DNA from: Favolaschia claudopus
Lineage: Eukaryota > Basidiomycota > Agaricomycetes > Agaricales > Mycenaceae
DNA: 64,000 nucleotides
Assembly: GCA_037176885.1 (NCBI GenBank)
Contig: JAWWNJ010000171.1
Coordinates: forward strand, 425,775 to 489,774
Reading direction: 5' to 3'
Shown here: piece after piece, positions 33,601 to 43,143 of the stretch
Layout: the number at the start of each line of letters is the position of its first letter
Numbering within the stretch: the first letter of the stretch is position 1
Notes under the pieces: model-generated
What the model saw: the letters and a program-made list of their open reading frames with translations, nothing else
Database searches by the model: none
What the model was told of the DNA's origin: nothing
Position numbers and translations under genes: made by a program

Positions 33601-34265
33601 ATGGGTGCAGCTTGGTTCGTCTGTACTGCTTCCCACCAGCCCGCACGCACGTACTTGTTGATCTTCTCGATCAACTGTTCCTTCATCGCGTCAGGACATC
33701 GCGGCAAATGGTAATTGTAAACTTTCCGTTCATCAATCAACGGGATACGATGGTTAACTGCGCGTAACGGCGGCATTTTCTCCGGCACACCGGACATAAT
33801 ATCCACGCTGAGCTCCATCCACCGCTCCACTAATTGTGGAATGTCTTTGTCAGTGTATTTCACACTACCGGATTGAATCTCATGCAATTGTTGTTCCACT
33901 GCGGCTTGGAACACTTCGGTGACTCGCTGAGTCATTTCTTCGGTAAGTTTTACCGATTGTCCTGGCTTCTGTTGCGGCAAATCTGCCTTGGTGATCACTT
34001 CCTCAGGCGCCTGGCGTTTGGCCCCATGAATATGAGGGAATTTCATTCGAGAAAATTCCTGGAGTAATTCTCCGTAGATTTCACCATCCTTGGACAGTAT
34101 CTCACCAGTGTCCTCCAGGATCACTGGTATTTCTCCCATCTGCTGATAGGTTTCTTCCTCATCTTCACAGTCTTCGACGGTTACCGTTCCTTTACGCGTA
34201 GACCGAATGGTCCGTGACGGCTCCACCTTCACCGATGAGGCCGTCTCTCGATCGGTGACGGGACG
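30636..34265 (-). CDS. pol: Pol polyprotein of the chromovirus: RT, RNase H, integrase, chromodomain
   Basis: It lies in the same frame as gag, separated by one UGA (34266-34268). The open frame counted from GTG at 34232 is 1198 codons. The RT palm has SKIDMSDAY and YLDD at about residue 322. RNase H starts near ICDAS at about 470. The integrase has an HHCC zinc region at about 769-807 (HLTLGH to CDGCEGCN) and a DDE core with MDF, CDRDPKF and TERVNR at about 836, 898 and 933. The C-terminus has a chromodomain (EEEWLVDCIVAHR to WETFDN), which defines chromoviruses and usually directs integration to marked chromatin. All catalytic residues seem present. Expression probably needs readthrough of the gag stop. 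Confidence 0.93.
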   Translation of the reverse strand, partial: RPVTDRETASSVKVEPSRTIRSTRKGTVTVEDCEDEEETYQQMGEIPVILEDTGEILSKDGEIYGELLQEFSRMKFPHIHGAKRQAPEEVITKADLPQQKPGQSVKLTEEMTQRVTEVFQAAVEQQLHEIQSGSVKYTDKDIPQLVERWMELSVDIMSGVPEKMPPLRAVNHRIPLIDERKVYNYHLPRCPDAMKEQLIEKINKYVRAGWWEAVQTNQAAPMLCIPKKTGLLRTAIDCRKRNENTLKDVTPFPDQDQIRLDCARAKYRSKIDMSDAYEQIRIIGEDVWKTAFATVYGTFVSHTMQIGDCNAPATFQRIMTMVFQEFIGRFVHVYLDDIFIYSNSIAEHEVHLGKVFDTLRKNSFYLKREKCDLYSKKLDCLGHLIDDKGLHADSDKMQRIREWREPRSYHDIQRFLGLVQYLAQFLPDISAYTSPLAGITKNGAPFVWRPIHQSCFENIKNICCRTAILRPIDPKSLEPIWIICDASVSGVGAMYGQGPTWQTCRPAGFMSKKFTSAQHNYRVFEQETLAILEALLKWEDKLVGYRIHVVTDHKALEFFKTQRRLNHRQTRWMEYLSRFDFDIRYIKGELNKGADCLSRYYENDDWEEKHETHHYVNADVRLDPEMEDLPMDRKEEIEQVSRMEEQFNELRRSNRLKEQVEDRTQEAKILDATNTDTPVVLIERESPMDTPNPAVCQSRSREKIAADVISKEPEWRKCIRNEYPNDKLFGKVIADPDKFRMFTVRDGLIYTRNRGREDVLCLPHARMGERSLRGLLIEQAHLTLGHFGPQRTGDYLRRWYWWPGISKEIHKFCDGCEGCNTGKDSTAPPAGKLHSLPIPTRPWESISMDFLGPFPKSNGFDYVWVVMCRLTSEVHLVPTNTTIKATELAGIYVREIVRLHGLPSSIVCDRDPKFTSAWWREVHRLLGAKLLMSTAFHPQTDGATERVNRSIGQILRIIVRPDQKDWEDKLPMVEFAINSSINASSGFAPFELSRGYMPRMLTEIEMSPKATRGVKVFVETALQNLAEAHDAIIAARVFSTVQANKKRGDEPAIKAGDLVYLSTKNLALPKGRAKKLLPRFIGPYRVQKALPECSDYELELPEVLAARRVHNRFHVSLLRPYIDRCDGLFPDRNQPAEYDFGAPAEEEWLVDCIVAHRWMNNRAEFHVRWNLGDTTWETFDNVKLLEALDNYYALHGVKRWQQLPRKNKS

Positions 34266-34268
34266 TCA
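34266..34268 (-). other. Single in-frame UGA between gag and pol (candidate readthrough stop)
   Basis: Gag ends ...CGG GAA TGA CGT and the identical frame stays open into Pol. The second copy at 24930-24932 has TGA CGC, so the stop is kept. UGA followed by C is the leakiest eukaryotic stop context. Confidence 0.75.
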
Positions 34269-37200
34269 TTCCCGAGCCGTCTCCTCCTTGACGGCATAGC
34301 GCGCCGCATTCCTGCGTTCGACCTCGGCGGCTTCGTCCATTGCGGTAAGCGTCGCAGCAGCTTTACCTTTAATTCTGATCACGTTTCGTTCAAAATCTAA
34401 ACTGAGTCCATGCTTCCGCATGTATTTCGTCCCAATAATCACATCAAACCGGTCGAGGTTAACAATATCCATGTATTCCAGAGAGTCATTGTCTCCGTAT
34501 TGGACTTTAGCGTTCGTGCCGAAATTGATCTTCGACCGACTGCCCGCTGTCCCCAGTTGCAACGTAATTGCAGATTCAATTGGAAACACCTTCAAATTCG
34601 CCACTCGAGCAAAGTCAGGGCTGCACGTATCGGTGGTGCAGCCAGAATCAAAGAGTGCAAATGCCTTATGCCCATTCACCGTGACATACGCCGTCAAGCA
34701 GAAATTTTCTGCTTTCGTTCTGGCTGGTCGTTTTCGAGGCGTACTCGATTTTTTGAGAAATACCGTCCGCTTTCGCGGGCCACTCTCACGGGGCGAGAGT
34801 GATGTCCGTTCGCCGGTAGCAAACAGAAATTCTTCGACTTCCGCGGTATCTTTCTGCCACACAATATGACTAGCCATTTCCCGAGCTAGTTTATCTAACT
34901 CTTGGTCCCCGATGAATTCATCTTCCGACCAGTCATCGCACACACGAAACAGCCCGTCTGGCTGTGGTACGGGTCGGCGCCCCTTCCTTTTTGGCGACGG
35001 ATCATCCCACTCGCTCTCGTCATCATCATTGTCATAATCACAATCCTGCAGTTCAGGGTAATCCTCGTCCTCTTTCATTTGAGCGCACCGTTCTTCACTA
35101 TCACTCAGCGAATATTCACTGAATGCCTGCAGCGTGTATTCGCCTTCCGACGACCATGCCGACTCCTCGTGTGCCTCACGCATTTGCTCCGAGGGTGCTT
35201 TCTTTCCCGGATTCTCACCGTCATCCGACTCATCCTCCGAGTTATCGTTAACAATATCCCGCTGTGCGTAGACCTTCTCCTCCGGACAATCCCGCTCGTA
35301 ATGAGGGCCCTTACATCTATAGCATTGAACCGATTTTTTCGGCCCACTTCCTCCCCCATCACGGCCTTTCGGCCTGGATTGATTTCCCGTCGATTTCGGG
35401 GCAGCGTCGCGCCGCACAAATTTGAAGACTTTCTTCTTTGCGTCCTCCTCGCGGCGCATCATTTTCGCTGCCTCCTTCGGCTGGTCCTTCTTGACCGATC
35501 CACTGGGTTTCAATGAACTAGTCGCAGTGACCGCATTCCGGTCTGTGGCCCGCTTATTTTTATAACGCTTTTTAAGGCCATCCTGCCATTCATAATTCAG
35601 TGCGCACTCAAGCAATTGTTTAATGCTGCACAACTCGGCAGACATATTCCGTGCGACCAAGAAATCGACCATGGGGCCAGGTAATCGTCCCATGAACTGG
35701 TTTTTGAATGTATACGAGTCTGGTCGTTTGACCATACGGTTCGCACATGTCATCAGCTCGTTGTAGAATCCAGTAACCCCAATTTCTGGCGAGAATTTCG
35801 TCGACCAGAACTGTTCAGTCGCTTCCTGAACACAAGTATTATCGATAAAGCGATCAAACATGCCCAAAATCATCTCGAGATGAGTCCAATCTTTCTTTGG
35901 ACGGTTAATGCCATTGACGGTAGTATCAAACCACTCCTTCGCAGCTCCCGTCAAGTAAAAACTATGCAAATTAATTCTATGGTCATTGTAGTGCCGCCCG
36001 CCAAGCCCGCTGACTTGCATCCATTGGCAGATTCCTTGCACATGTTGCTCAAACACTTTAATATCTTTACTACCCGAATACTTCTCGGGTGTGGGAATGC
36101 GTATACTTCGATGAATATCGAAGATTGCTGCGGGCGGATTCGCCTTTTTCAACGTACGATTATAAAACGCAATAAATGGGGCGTGCAGCGAGAGCCTCCA
36201 CCTCTTCATTTGCTTCAGCGGTACTCCCGCCAGGTATGGGTCTCCCGCTTCATACAAATGGAATTCACTCTGTTTCTTTGCATTTCTCCGCTTACGTTTA
36301 CGACTGTTCCGTTTGCGGCGGCGCTTATACGCTCGCTCAGATTCATTGGGGTGTCGTCGTGGTGTATGCGACGGTCCCTTGCTACTCGCGGACGACGTTG
36401 ATGATTCGTCTGAGCTAGACGACGACGAACTACTGTCATCGGACGGCGGTCCTCCTCCCCCATGGATTCGTCCAGGAGGTGGTGCTCCTCCTCCCCGTCC
36501 TGCCCGATATTCCCGTTCTCGGGAAATCTCCGATATCAGTTCCTCGGGGCTTTTCTCCCAAGAACTATCGTCCTCTTCCTCAGAGGTTTCTTCGTCGGAC
36601 GTACTGCTCGCCTCGTCCGACTCCTCATCATCACTGGATGAACTGGGTGGGGATGGAGGTGGCGGCGGCGGTGGTGGCCGCGATTGCCACGTCTCCGCGC
36701 TACTACGGGTAGTGCTCATCGACGGATAATGACCCCCAGATGTAGGAGTCCGTAACGCCGACGGTCGTCGTGAGATTTCTTCAGACTTAATCTTCCGCGC
36801 AGTCGTAAATTGTGGCGACTCAGATTTTATCGCTCGCTCTCCTTTGGAAAGTCGTTTACTGGGCGACGATGCCGGCTCGCTCTTAATTTTATGGTTATAT
36901 TCGGTATAAGAGCGAAGGGTATAATCTCCTTTGCGCTCGCCTTCACGCAGCACATAAGACTTCCCATTGAAGCCACTAGGTAATATCCCAGGGTCGCGTG
37001 CGTCCACTGCGTTGCCATGTACATCCCATCGAACCCCTTGGTCCTTAATTCCCGAGCTGCCAGCGGCGTGAAGATCTGCCTCACGGTACCGCTGCAGAAT
37101 AATTCGATCGTTAAGCGTGGGTTCTGCCGGAGGCACAACGCGCTCGTCCTCAGAGTCGGTGACCTCTTCCACAAATGCGCGTGGTCGACTTTTTGCTTTT

Positions 37201-38099
37201 AATGCATCCAGTTCCTGGCGTTCTCGGTCCACTTTGAACGGACAATCACCAAGCGCGATTTGTACGACTTCTGCGGGCGGCCAGTCTTCGTCGCCCACAG
37301 TAGACAAATGACCCACAGACAAGCTGGAGACTCGGTGAGCTAGCTGACGCATCTCCCGCTCTTCCAACTTCTTCACCAATCGACGTGTTTCTTCGTCGAT
37401 GGACCTCTCCAACTCACGTTCGCGATCATCCAAATTTAGGGCTAGACGACGATCGTCGTCCTCCTGCAACAATTTCCATTGCGTCTCTTCCGCAAACTCA
37501 TGGTCTTCACGCACGCGAACGTTGCGCATCGCCTGCTCCGCACGAATTGACGCAGCGTGTCTCCGGCGGTATTCTATCGACGATTCATGCGCCTCCCGCT
37601 CCCGAGCCAGTGCTTCGCGAGCGGCTTTCAAGATTTTATCATCTCGCCAGGTATTCTTTTCTGATCCGTCATCGCTGTTGTCTGCGGGTTGTTTAAGGTC
37701 TTGAAGACTCTTGGTCGCCGCAATCTTCAGCTCAGCCGACTCGATCGAGTCAGATCGGTTACGCCGACTTTTCTCAGCTCGTCGCGCCGCCCGTGCAGCT
37801 TCAGTTAAACTATCCTGTTCACTTTGTCGAGCAGGACTGCCTCCACTCACAGCCGGTGGGGATCGTACCATCCCATCGGAGACAATCGGTGACAACGAAC
37901 TTTCTTGACTACGACGTTGGTCCGGAGGTACCACCGATGGTACACGATCTGGCGGATGATTCCGCTGTCGATGCGGTGGGCTACTACCCGATTGCAATGG
38001 TTCATCACCCTCGCGCTGCGATTGGGTCTGATTGACCTTACGCGCAGGTTGAGTGCGTTTCTTAACGGTCGATTTATTCGGTCGTTGTTTATGAGCCAT
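34266..38099 (-). CDS. gag: Gag-protease polyprotein of the chromovirus, 1277 aa
   Basis: The ATG at 38099 lies 80 bp inside the 5' LTR. The first 600 or so residues are charged, with long Arg/Glu coiled-coil stretches, SR-like and Ser/Asp-rich tracts. This makes it far longer than common Ty3 Gags. A retrotransposon capsid-type domain follows at about 690-860 (KYSGSKDIKVFEQHV, GAAKEWFDT). The CCHC knuckle CYRCKGPHYERDC is near residue 925. The aspartic protease has FDSGCTT near 1150 and DVIIGTKYM near its end. Protease thus belongs to the Gag ORF, upstream of the stop codon. It forms the virus-like particle and processes it. Confidence 0.92.
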   Translation of the reverse strand: MAHKQRPNKSTVKKRTQPARKVNQTQSQREGDEPLQSGSSPPHRQRNHPPDRVPSVVPPDQRRSQESSLSPIVSDGMVRSPPAVSGGSPARQSEQDSLTEAARAARRAEKSRRNRSDSIESAELKIAATKSLQDLKQPADNSDDGSEKNTWRDDKILKAAREALAREREAHESSIEYRRRHAASIRAEQAMRNVRVREDHEFAEETQWKLLQEDDDRRLALNLDDRERELERSIDEETRRLVKKLEEREMRQLAHRVSSLSVGHLSTVGDEDWPPAEVVQIALGDCPFKVDRERQELDALKAKSRPRAFVEEVTDSEDERVVPPAEPTLNDRIILQRYREADLHAAGSSGIKDQGVRWDVHGNAVDARDPGILPSGFNGKSYVLREGERKGDYTLRSYTEYNHKIKSEPASSPSKRLSKGERAIKSESPQFTTARKIKSEEISRRPSALRTPTSGGHYPSMSTTRSSAETWQSRPPPPPPPPSPPSSSSDDEESDEASSTSDEETSEEEDDSSWEKSPEELISEISREREYRAGRGGGAPPPGRIHGGGGPPSDDSSSSSSSSDESSTSSASSKGPSHTPRRHPNESERAYKRRRKRNSRKRKRRNAKKQSEFHLYEAGDPYLAGVPLKQMKRWRLSLHAPFIAFYNRTLKKANPPAAIFDIHRSIRIPTPEKYSGSKDIKVFEQHVQGICQWMQVSGLGGRHYNDHRINLHSFYLTGAAKEWFDTTVNGINRPKKDWTHLEMILGMFDRFIDNTCVQEATEQFWSTKFSPEIGVTGFYNELMTCANRMVKRPDSYTFKNQFMGRLPGPMVDFLVARNMSAELCSIKQLLECALNYEWQDGLKKRYKNKRATDRNAVTATSSLKPSGSVKKDQPKEAAKMMRREEDAKKKVFKFVRRDAAPKSTGNQSRPKGRDGGGSGPKKSVQCYRCKGPHYERDCPEEKVYAQRDIVNDNSEDESDDGENPGKKAPSEQMREAHEESAWSSEGEYTLQAFSEYSLSDSEERCAQMKEDEDYPELQDCDYDNDDDESEWDDPSPKRKGRRPVPQPDGLFRVCDDWSEDEFIGDQELDKLAREMASHIVWQKDTAEVEEFLFATGERTSLSPRESGPRKRTVFLKKSSTPRKRPARTKAENFCLTAYVTVNGHKAFALFDSGCTTDTCSPDFARVANLKVFPIESAITLQLGTAGSRSKINFGTNAKVQYGDNDSLEYMDIVNLDRFDVIIGTKYMRKHGLSLDFERNVIRIKGKAAATLTAMDEAAEVERRNAARYAVKEETARE

Positions 38100-38179
38100 T
38101 TAGACCACGGATAGTCACAATTGTGAACAAAAGATTTTATTGAAATAACAATCCACACTAGTTGTGGGGTTTAAAAAAG

Positions 38180-38359
38180 TGTAAGAACTCACTTAGATCT
38201 TATGTAGACCACAGAGTAAACCGTCACAATCTATGAGATTTGCAAGTTGACGTAGTGGTACAGTGGTAAGATTAAGAGTTGCCAATATTTGTCTACGTCA
38301 TGTATCTTATACCGGGTGATCGCCGAGACATGGCTTCTCGGCGATGCGGCACCCTAACA
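38180..38359 (-). repeat. LTR, 5' LTR of copy A
   Basis: 180-bp LTR as above. The internal side continues CTTTTTTAAACCCC on the element's strand. I see no TGG-initiated primer site there, so the priming mode is unresolved. Confidence 0.92.
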
Positions 38360-38364
38360 GAGTG
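38360..38364. repeat. Target-site duplication, right copy (GAGTG)
   Basis: Matches 17523-17527. Removing the element and this copy restores the P450 codon phase. Confidence 0.9.
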
Positions 38365-39622
38365 AATCGGAACTGGGTTCCCAAGTTGTCGTCGGAGATG
38401 TGTTTGATTTGTTATGTGAGTTCAATACGGACTCGACTCGATTCGATTCACTTATTCATGTGTGTACTCTCTTTCAAAGTGAATATCGATCCCATGTCAT
38501 CAAACAAACCTCAAAAAGCCATTCTGACACATGAAGAGCTCGCTTCCCAGACTGGTATATGTTTATTATTCCTTTTCTTTCCCTCAACTAAAGATCGACG
38601 TTCACCGAACCGCAGGAACCTTCTTCATCGCTGGCGAAGAAACAACCACCAGCGCCATTGTCTTTGCGTTACTCGAACTCGCAAAGCATCAGTCGTTCCA
38701 GGACGAGTTGCGCACCGAAGTCCACCACTTCGCGAAAATCAAATCAGGGTCGGAGGCGGGGTTCAGTTACGATAACATGCCGCTTTTGAATGCACTGACC
38801 AAGGTTCGGTTTCATGCTTCCTTTGTCCGTTCCTTCAAGAGGGTTGAAATATCTTGTTTGCCAACTCATGCATAGGAATCACTCAGGATCAACACACCTG
38901 GCGCAGCGCAAGAGAGGGCAGCCATCGTGGACACAGTATTGCCTCTAACGAATCCAATTCACCTCTCGACTGGGGAGGTGGTGCATTCGATACCAATTCG
39001 CAAAGGACAGGTTGTAACTGTGGCTGCGGCGTCGTATCATCGGTGGGTTGGACTTTTCCAGCCCAGCACATCATATTACTATATATCGCACATTGACCAA
39101 CGTTAACAACGCGTTGATAGGAACGAAGCCCTCTGGGGCGACGATGCGCACGAATTTAGGCCCTCGCGATGGCTTGACGGGACGGCGTTCCATGGGCGTG
39201 CGCTGGGGCCGTATGCCAATCTGTGAGTCGAGTCCCTTTCATGTCGAGTGACCTGATCCCACTGAGCGATCTTGTTTTACCTACCATAGGCTCAGCTTCC
39301 TCGGCGGGCAGCGTGTCTGTCTTGGGTGGGTTGAAATCTTTTGCCCTTCAATGATATCTGAGAACTTAATTAATCGTACGAACTCACAGATGGCGATTTG
39401 CGTTAAGTCTTCCGTGCCTATTCTCATCGATACGTACTAACAGTTTTGAATTTGGATAGCCTCTTGGAGATGCAAGTTCTCCTCTTTGATCTGGTCGAAA
39501 AATTCCGCTTTACTTGTTCGGAAGACGAACGACACCATTTGCGGGCGCAATTTGCGAACACGCTGATGCCGGTTTTGCCAGATGGAACGAGGGGCGCGCC
39601 GCTCGTCGTTACTAGATGTTAA
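38365..39622 (+). pseudogene. Cytochrome P450, 3' part (exons 7b-14)
   Basis: Exons 38365-38415, 38480-38554, 38616-38803, 38876-39042, 39121-39222, 39290-39325, 39390-39401 and 39460-39622 continue the frame of the 5' part, for 551 codons in all. The I-helix motif AGEETT is at 335-340, the ExxR motif ESLR at 393-396, and FRPSRW lies in the PERF region. The haem loop FLGGQRVCLG has the ligand Cys492, and the stop TAA ends at 39622. One exon is only 12 nt, between the haem loop and the last exon. Every signature of a functional class II P450 is kept. The only defect seen is the retrotransposon. Confidence 0.85.
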
Positions 39623-40389
39623 TCGAATGTTCTTGAATTGGTTCTGCGATCTGCTCTGGGATCGATTCCACATCGGTTTCATATGAGAAATTTGAGATTT
39701 TTGAGGAGCTGTAGTAGAGGAACGAAGAGAGTTCTTTTCGTCCTTTAAGAGGACAAGTTGTATTGTTTTGATGGGATGGACGGGTTTTGGTTCGTCCAGT
39801 GCATAGTACAACCGTTTAAAATGTCATATAATGCAGCTTCACGCAACTATGAAGAGAAGCCGCGAACAACATATGATTTGAGCCGTTGCCAAAAAAGGAA
39901 AGTTTGCTCCTCCAACACTCCAAGAAAGGGAATTCGTTCGGACGTGCCACAGAATATTCATTTTATGGCTGAGTCACAGTCCGCCGAACTGAGATCCAAA
40001 CTGAAATGTAGCGAATGCAAATGTACAACTAAGAATGATGCGGAACCCGAACCGGATACCCTCAAGCTTCTGCTTCTGTCCTTTCTTTTCCTTTCTTTTT
40101 CTTTTTCGGAGGGTGGTTATGGACGGGATTCGTTGGTTCTCTCCCTACTGTTCAAACATTTATTTCTGGCACCAGTCTCTGTGGTGCCCAACTATCTCAT
40201 TTCGGATCCGCTCACTGAATTTTCAATTTACTGGACAGCTTTCTGTTGGAGAAGTGTGGTATATTTATTGTCATTATTTAGACACTATAATAGCACAAGA
40301 TATTCCAGTTTTAAAGAGGGAATTCACAGTTGGATGCTGAATAAGTGTATTAGGAATTGATCTTGTCCAGAATCGGAACCCAAACTCAC
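39623..40389. other. Intergenic stretch, no supportable gene
   Basis: AT-rich sequence with a CTTTTC-rich tract near 40085-40110. Open frames here are short or compositional. Confidence 0.4.
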
Positions 40390-40642
40390 ATTCGCAATTG
40401 ATATGGATCGGGGTGAAGGGCACTAGCATTTTTAAAATCGAAGTTGACGGATCCTTCTGGTGTTGGGTTGCTTCGCAGAGGTGCGGATCAGAGTCTTCTC
40501 CCAACCGAAGTTCAAACAAACCAAGGGTATTGTTTTCTGGTACTAACAGAGTACGCTCCGGTGGTGGGAATACCACGAGGGGAAAATCAAGTAGTTCAAG
40601 TTGACCGTCATCTGCTTCGCCACCACTTTCGGATGAAGCCGC
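40390..40642 (-). pseudogene. Possible host gene fragment cut by the giant element
   Basis: Read on the minus strand from the element border, an open frame with an acidic start (SESGGEADDGQLELLDFP) and well-formed codons runs to about 40390. A GTGAGT 5' splice site follows. The frame is open right up to 40642, where the LTR starts, as expected if the element had cut a gene. I do not recognise the protein. Confidence 0.3.
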
Positions 40643-40714
40643 TGAAACGGTGCGTGTGGGTGTAGGCGTGAAATATACCGAAATATAAAATCACTAAATC
40701 TAATCCAATACGAC

Positions 40715-40730
40715 GTGTGTGTGTGTGTGT
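40715..40730. repeat. GT dinucleotide microsatellite
   Basis: An uninterrupted GT tract, repeated in the right LTR near 59364-59379. Confidence 0.8.
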
Positions 40731-42966
40731 TCGGGGTGGCGGGAGCACGTATCGTCCCTCAGAATACTTGTGCAAGCTTCAATCAATCAAGGTCGCTACG
40801 TTTGAGCGGGACGAACTACTAGATTGTCTAGCGAGAACGTAGCGGGCAAAACGATTCGCAGCGGGAGAAGTGAAGAGTCACTCTTTCTGAGACTTCGAAA
40901 TGAGAAATTCTGAGTCTAGCGGGGAGGGTCTCCGTGCCAATAGAAAAGCGTCGCCCGGTAGTGGATCGTCAACCGGGAAGAAGCTTTCTGGATGACAACC
41001 GGCGGGCAGAAGGCGCGGCTCAGCGGGACGGGGTTCTTATTCAACTGGCGCGGCTCTGGCAAGGAGCGGGGCTCTTACGTCGATGGCGCGGACACTAACA
41101 GTGGCCGGGGCACTTACACCACTGCGCGGCGGCGAGCTCGAACGGGGGTCTTTGAATACCGCGGAACGGCAGGGCACACGGGGCGTCGACGGCGCGGAAT
41201 CAAGCACGAACGGGGGTCTTGGTTATACCGCGGAACTGCAGGAGACGGGGCCTCGTATTTCAGGAGGGCGCGGGCTCAAAGGCTGGCGGGGCTCTCAAAG
41301 TTCTGGCGGCTCGGTATGCCACAAGTCTTTCCGTATCACTCGAGTCTCTCTCAGATATCAAGTCTAGTCTCTTTCAAAGCTTCAATTCAAATTCTAGAGT
41401 CCGCTACAAACTGCCCTTGTTTACGGGTAGGTAATTGACTGAGTAACAAAAAGTACAGCGGGAGATTAAATACATGCAGCGGGAGCAGAAACAACCAAAT
41501 AAAATCATGATGAGAGAGTGTCCAAGTTTGATGCCGCGCCCGCTGGGAACCAATGGTATATTCAGGATTGCGAGTCGTGAGTGAAAAGACTGCCTCCCGG
41601 AGAAAGTCCATGCGGGCGGGTGGGTATTGCGCCTTATTGCGGTGCAATGGCGTGCTGGTTGCCATGTCCCCGGGAGGGGACACGAAATTCCTTCTTCATA
41701 ATGTGGTCTTGCCGCTGGTCGAGTTGAAGTCGAAAAGGCTTCCCGCTGAGTAATTAGTCAACGGCTCAACAGCGGTCAAGTTCGTCTGGTCTTCCATCTT
41801 CAGAACGGTCTAAGTCCCAGGGAAAATAGGGAGAGCCGAGTCGCGTTAGCGGCTCGCCACTCGCCGTTCGGGTTGCCCGCAATCAGCGGGAAATGCCCCC
41901 GGCAACTCGCCATGTCCGTCTTATCATTCTGACAGAGCCGTTGGCTGGATAGCCGCTGGCTCCGCGGTGCTCCCGCTGGCAGTCGGTTAAGTCCCGGCTG
42001 TCCGTAATCAGCCGGCATGCTCGGATAGGGCCTGCCGGTGATCCTGTTCGGTCGATAGAGTAGTGGCCGCCCTGAGTTCGAAGTTGAACTCAGTATGGTC
42101 CCCCGCTAGATCTTCCTCATGTTGGTCGGCGGGTGAGCGCCTAACCTCAGGGAGGTCAGTAGTTCCTCTTAGTCGCCTCCAGCACCTCGAGATAGTAGTT
42201 TCCCACCAAGTCCCTTGGCCCGGCAGTTTAGAAATAGTCAGCGGCAGAGTCTCGCACCCATGTTTAGGGAAACGTCGCTAAGCCGCTGCTACCCGTTGGT
42301 GTCCCGCCAGCTTGTCGGCTATCCACAGCAATAAGATACTGCCCGCGAGGACGGGCATATCTTCTATTATCCAAACCTCACTTCTCCCGCTGATAGGTCT
42401 CGAAAATCGATAAATTCCGAGCATTTCATGCCTAGCCGTATAGCGGCCCTATCATCTCCCCCCTTTCTAGATTTCAACTCTCCCGAGTTGACGACTTGTG
42501 ATCGCCCGCTAGAGAACTGATCCATCTTCCCGGGGAAGGGGACTTCAAGACGAATTCGTCTTGGAATAATTTAGATAACGAACGGGCCGCCAGTGAGGCC
42601 CGGTTCCCGCTTGTCCCCTTTGGTATTCCATGAGAGCAAACCTTAACGAAGGACTCGAGGCGACCTAATTTTAGATCCCACTCTACCTCCGTTGACAGTT
42701 TCTGGACTCAACTTCTCGCCGCGGCCGGCGATGCCGTCACTTTCATTATGAGGCGTCATTCCTGCCTTTTTCGGAAGTACATCAAATTAGAGAAGCGCTT
42801 GAATCAAACTTTAACCCTGCGCTCTCTAAAGCCGCCCTATTCATCCGCAGTTTGGAATGTTTTGGATCAAAGAAGCCTCGGGGACCCCCCGCTTCTTCAT
42901 TCAAATGTTTTTCTCTGAAAATCTCTCGAGAATCCCATCAAACATTCAAACTCCGACTCCTCAGGG

Positions 42967-42973
42967 TATAAAG
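42967..42973 (+). promoter_or_regulatory. TATA-like element upstream of the LTR gene at 43144
   Basis: TATAAAG lies 177 bp before the ATG and is kept in the right LTR copy. It is consistent with a dedicated promoter for the antisense cassette. Confidence 0.4.
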
Positions 42974-43143
42974 AGTCGAGAGGTTTCTGGGTGGATTCCC
43001 CACCGATTCCCCGATTGGGTACCCCCTTGCCCTCTTTCCCCTTCGTTTAATCTTTCTGTCTTTCGCCCGCCGACCGGATTTCTGGCGCTTTGCACCGGGG
43101 AGCTCTTCTCACTTCGCTCATTTCGTGACGCTACACCCACGGG

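Larger units (their letters stand above)
17528..38359 (-). mobile_element. Tandem pair of Ty3/Gypsy chromovirus elements sharing one LTR
   Basis: Three 180-bp LTRs that appear identical by eye (17528, 27608, 38180) bound two internal regions. The only target duplication is at the outer edges, so the block behaves as one insertion of 20,832 bp into a P450 exon. Copy A (27608-38359) is complete on the minus strand. Copy B (17528-27787) carries an inverted segment in place of its 5' third. The two copies differ by only a few bases where they overlap (for example at 22254 versus 32334 and at 23742 versus 33822), which indicates a very recent origin. A plausible route is insertion of one element followed by LTR-LTR recombination with a second, rearranged cDNA or circle. 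Confidence 0.9.

Noticed and set aside
39758..40360. 200-codon plus-strand open frame after the P450
   Set aside because: Low-complexity and aromatic-rich, crosses pyrimidine tracts, no domain or intron support.
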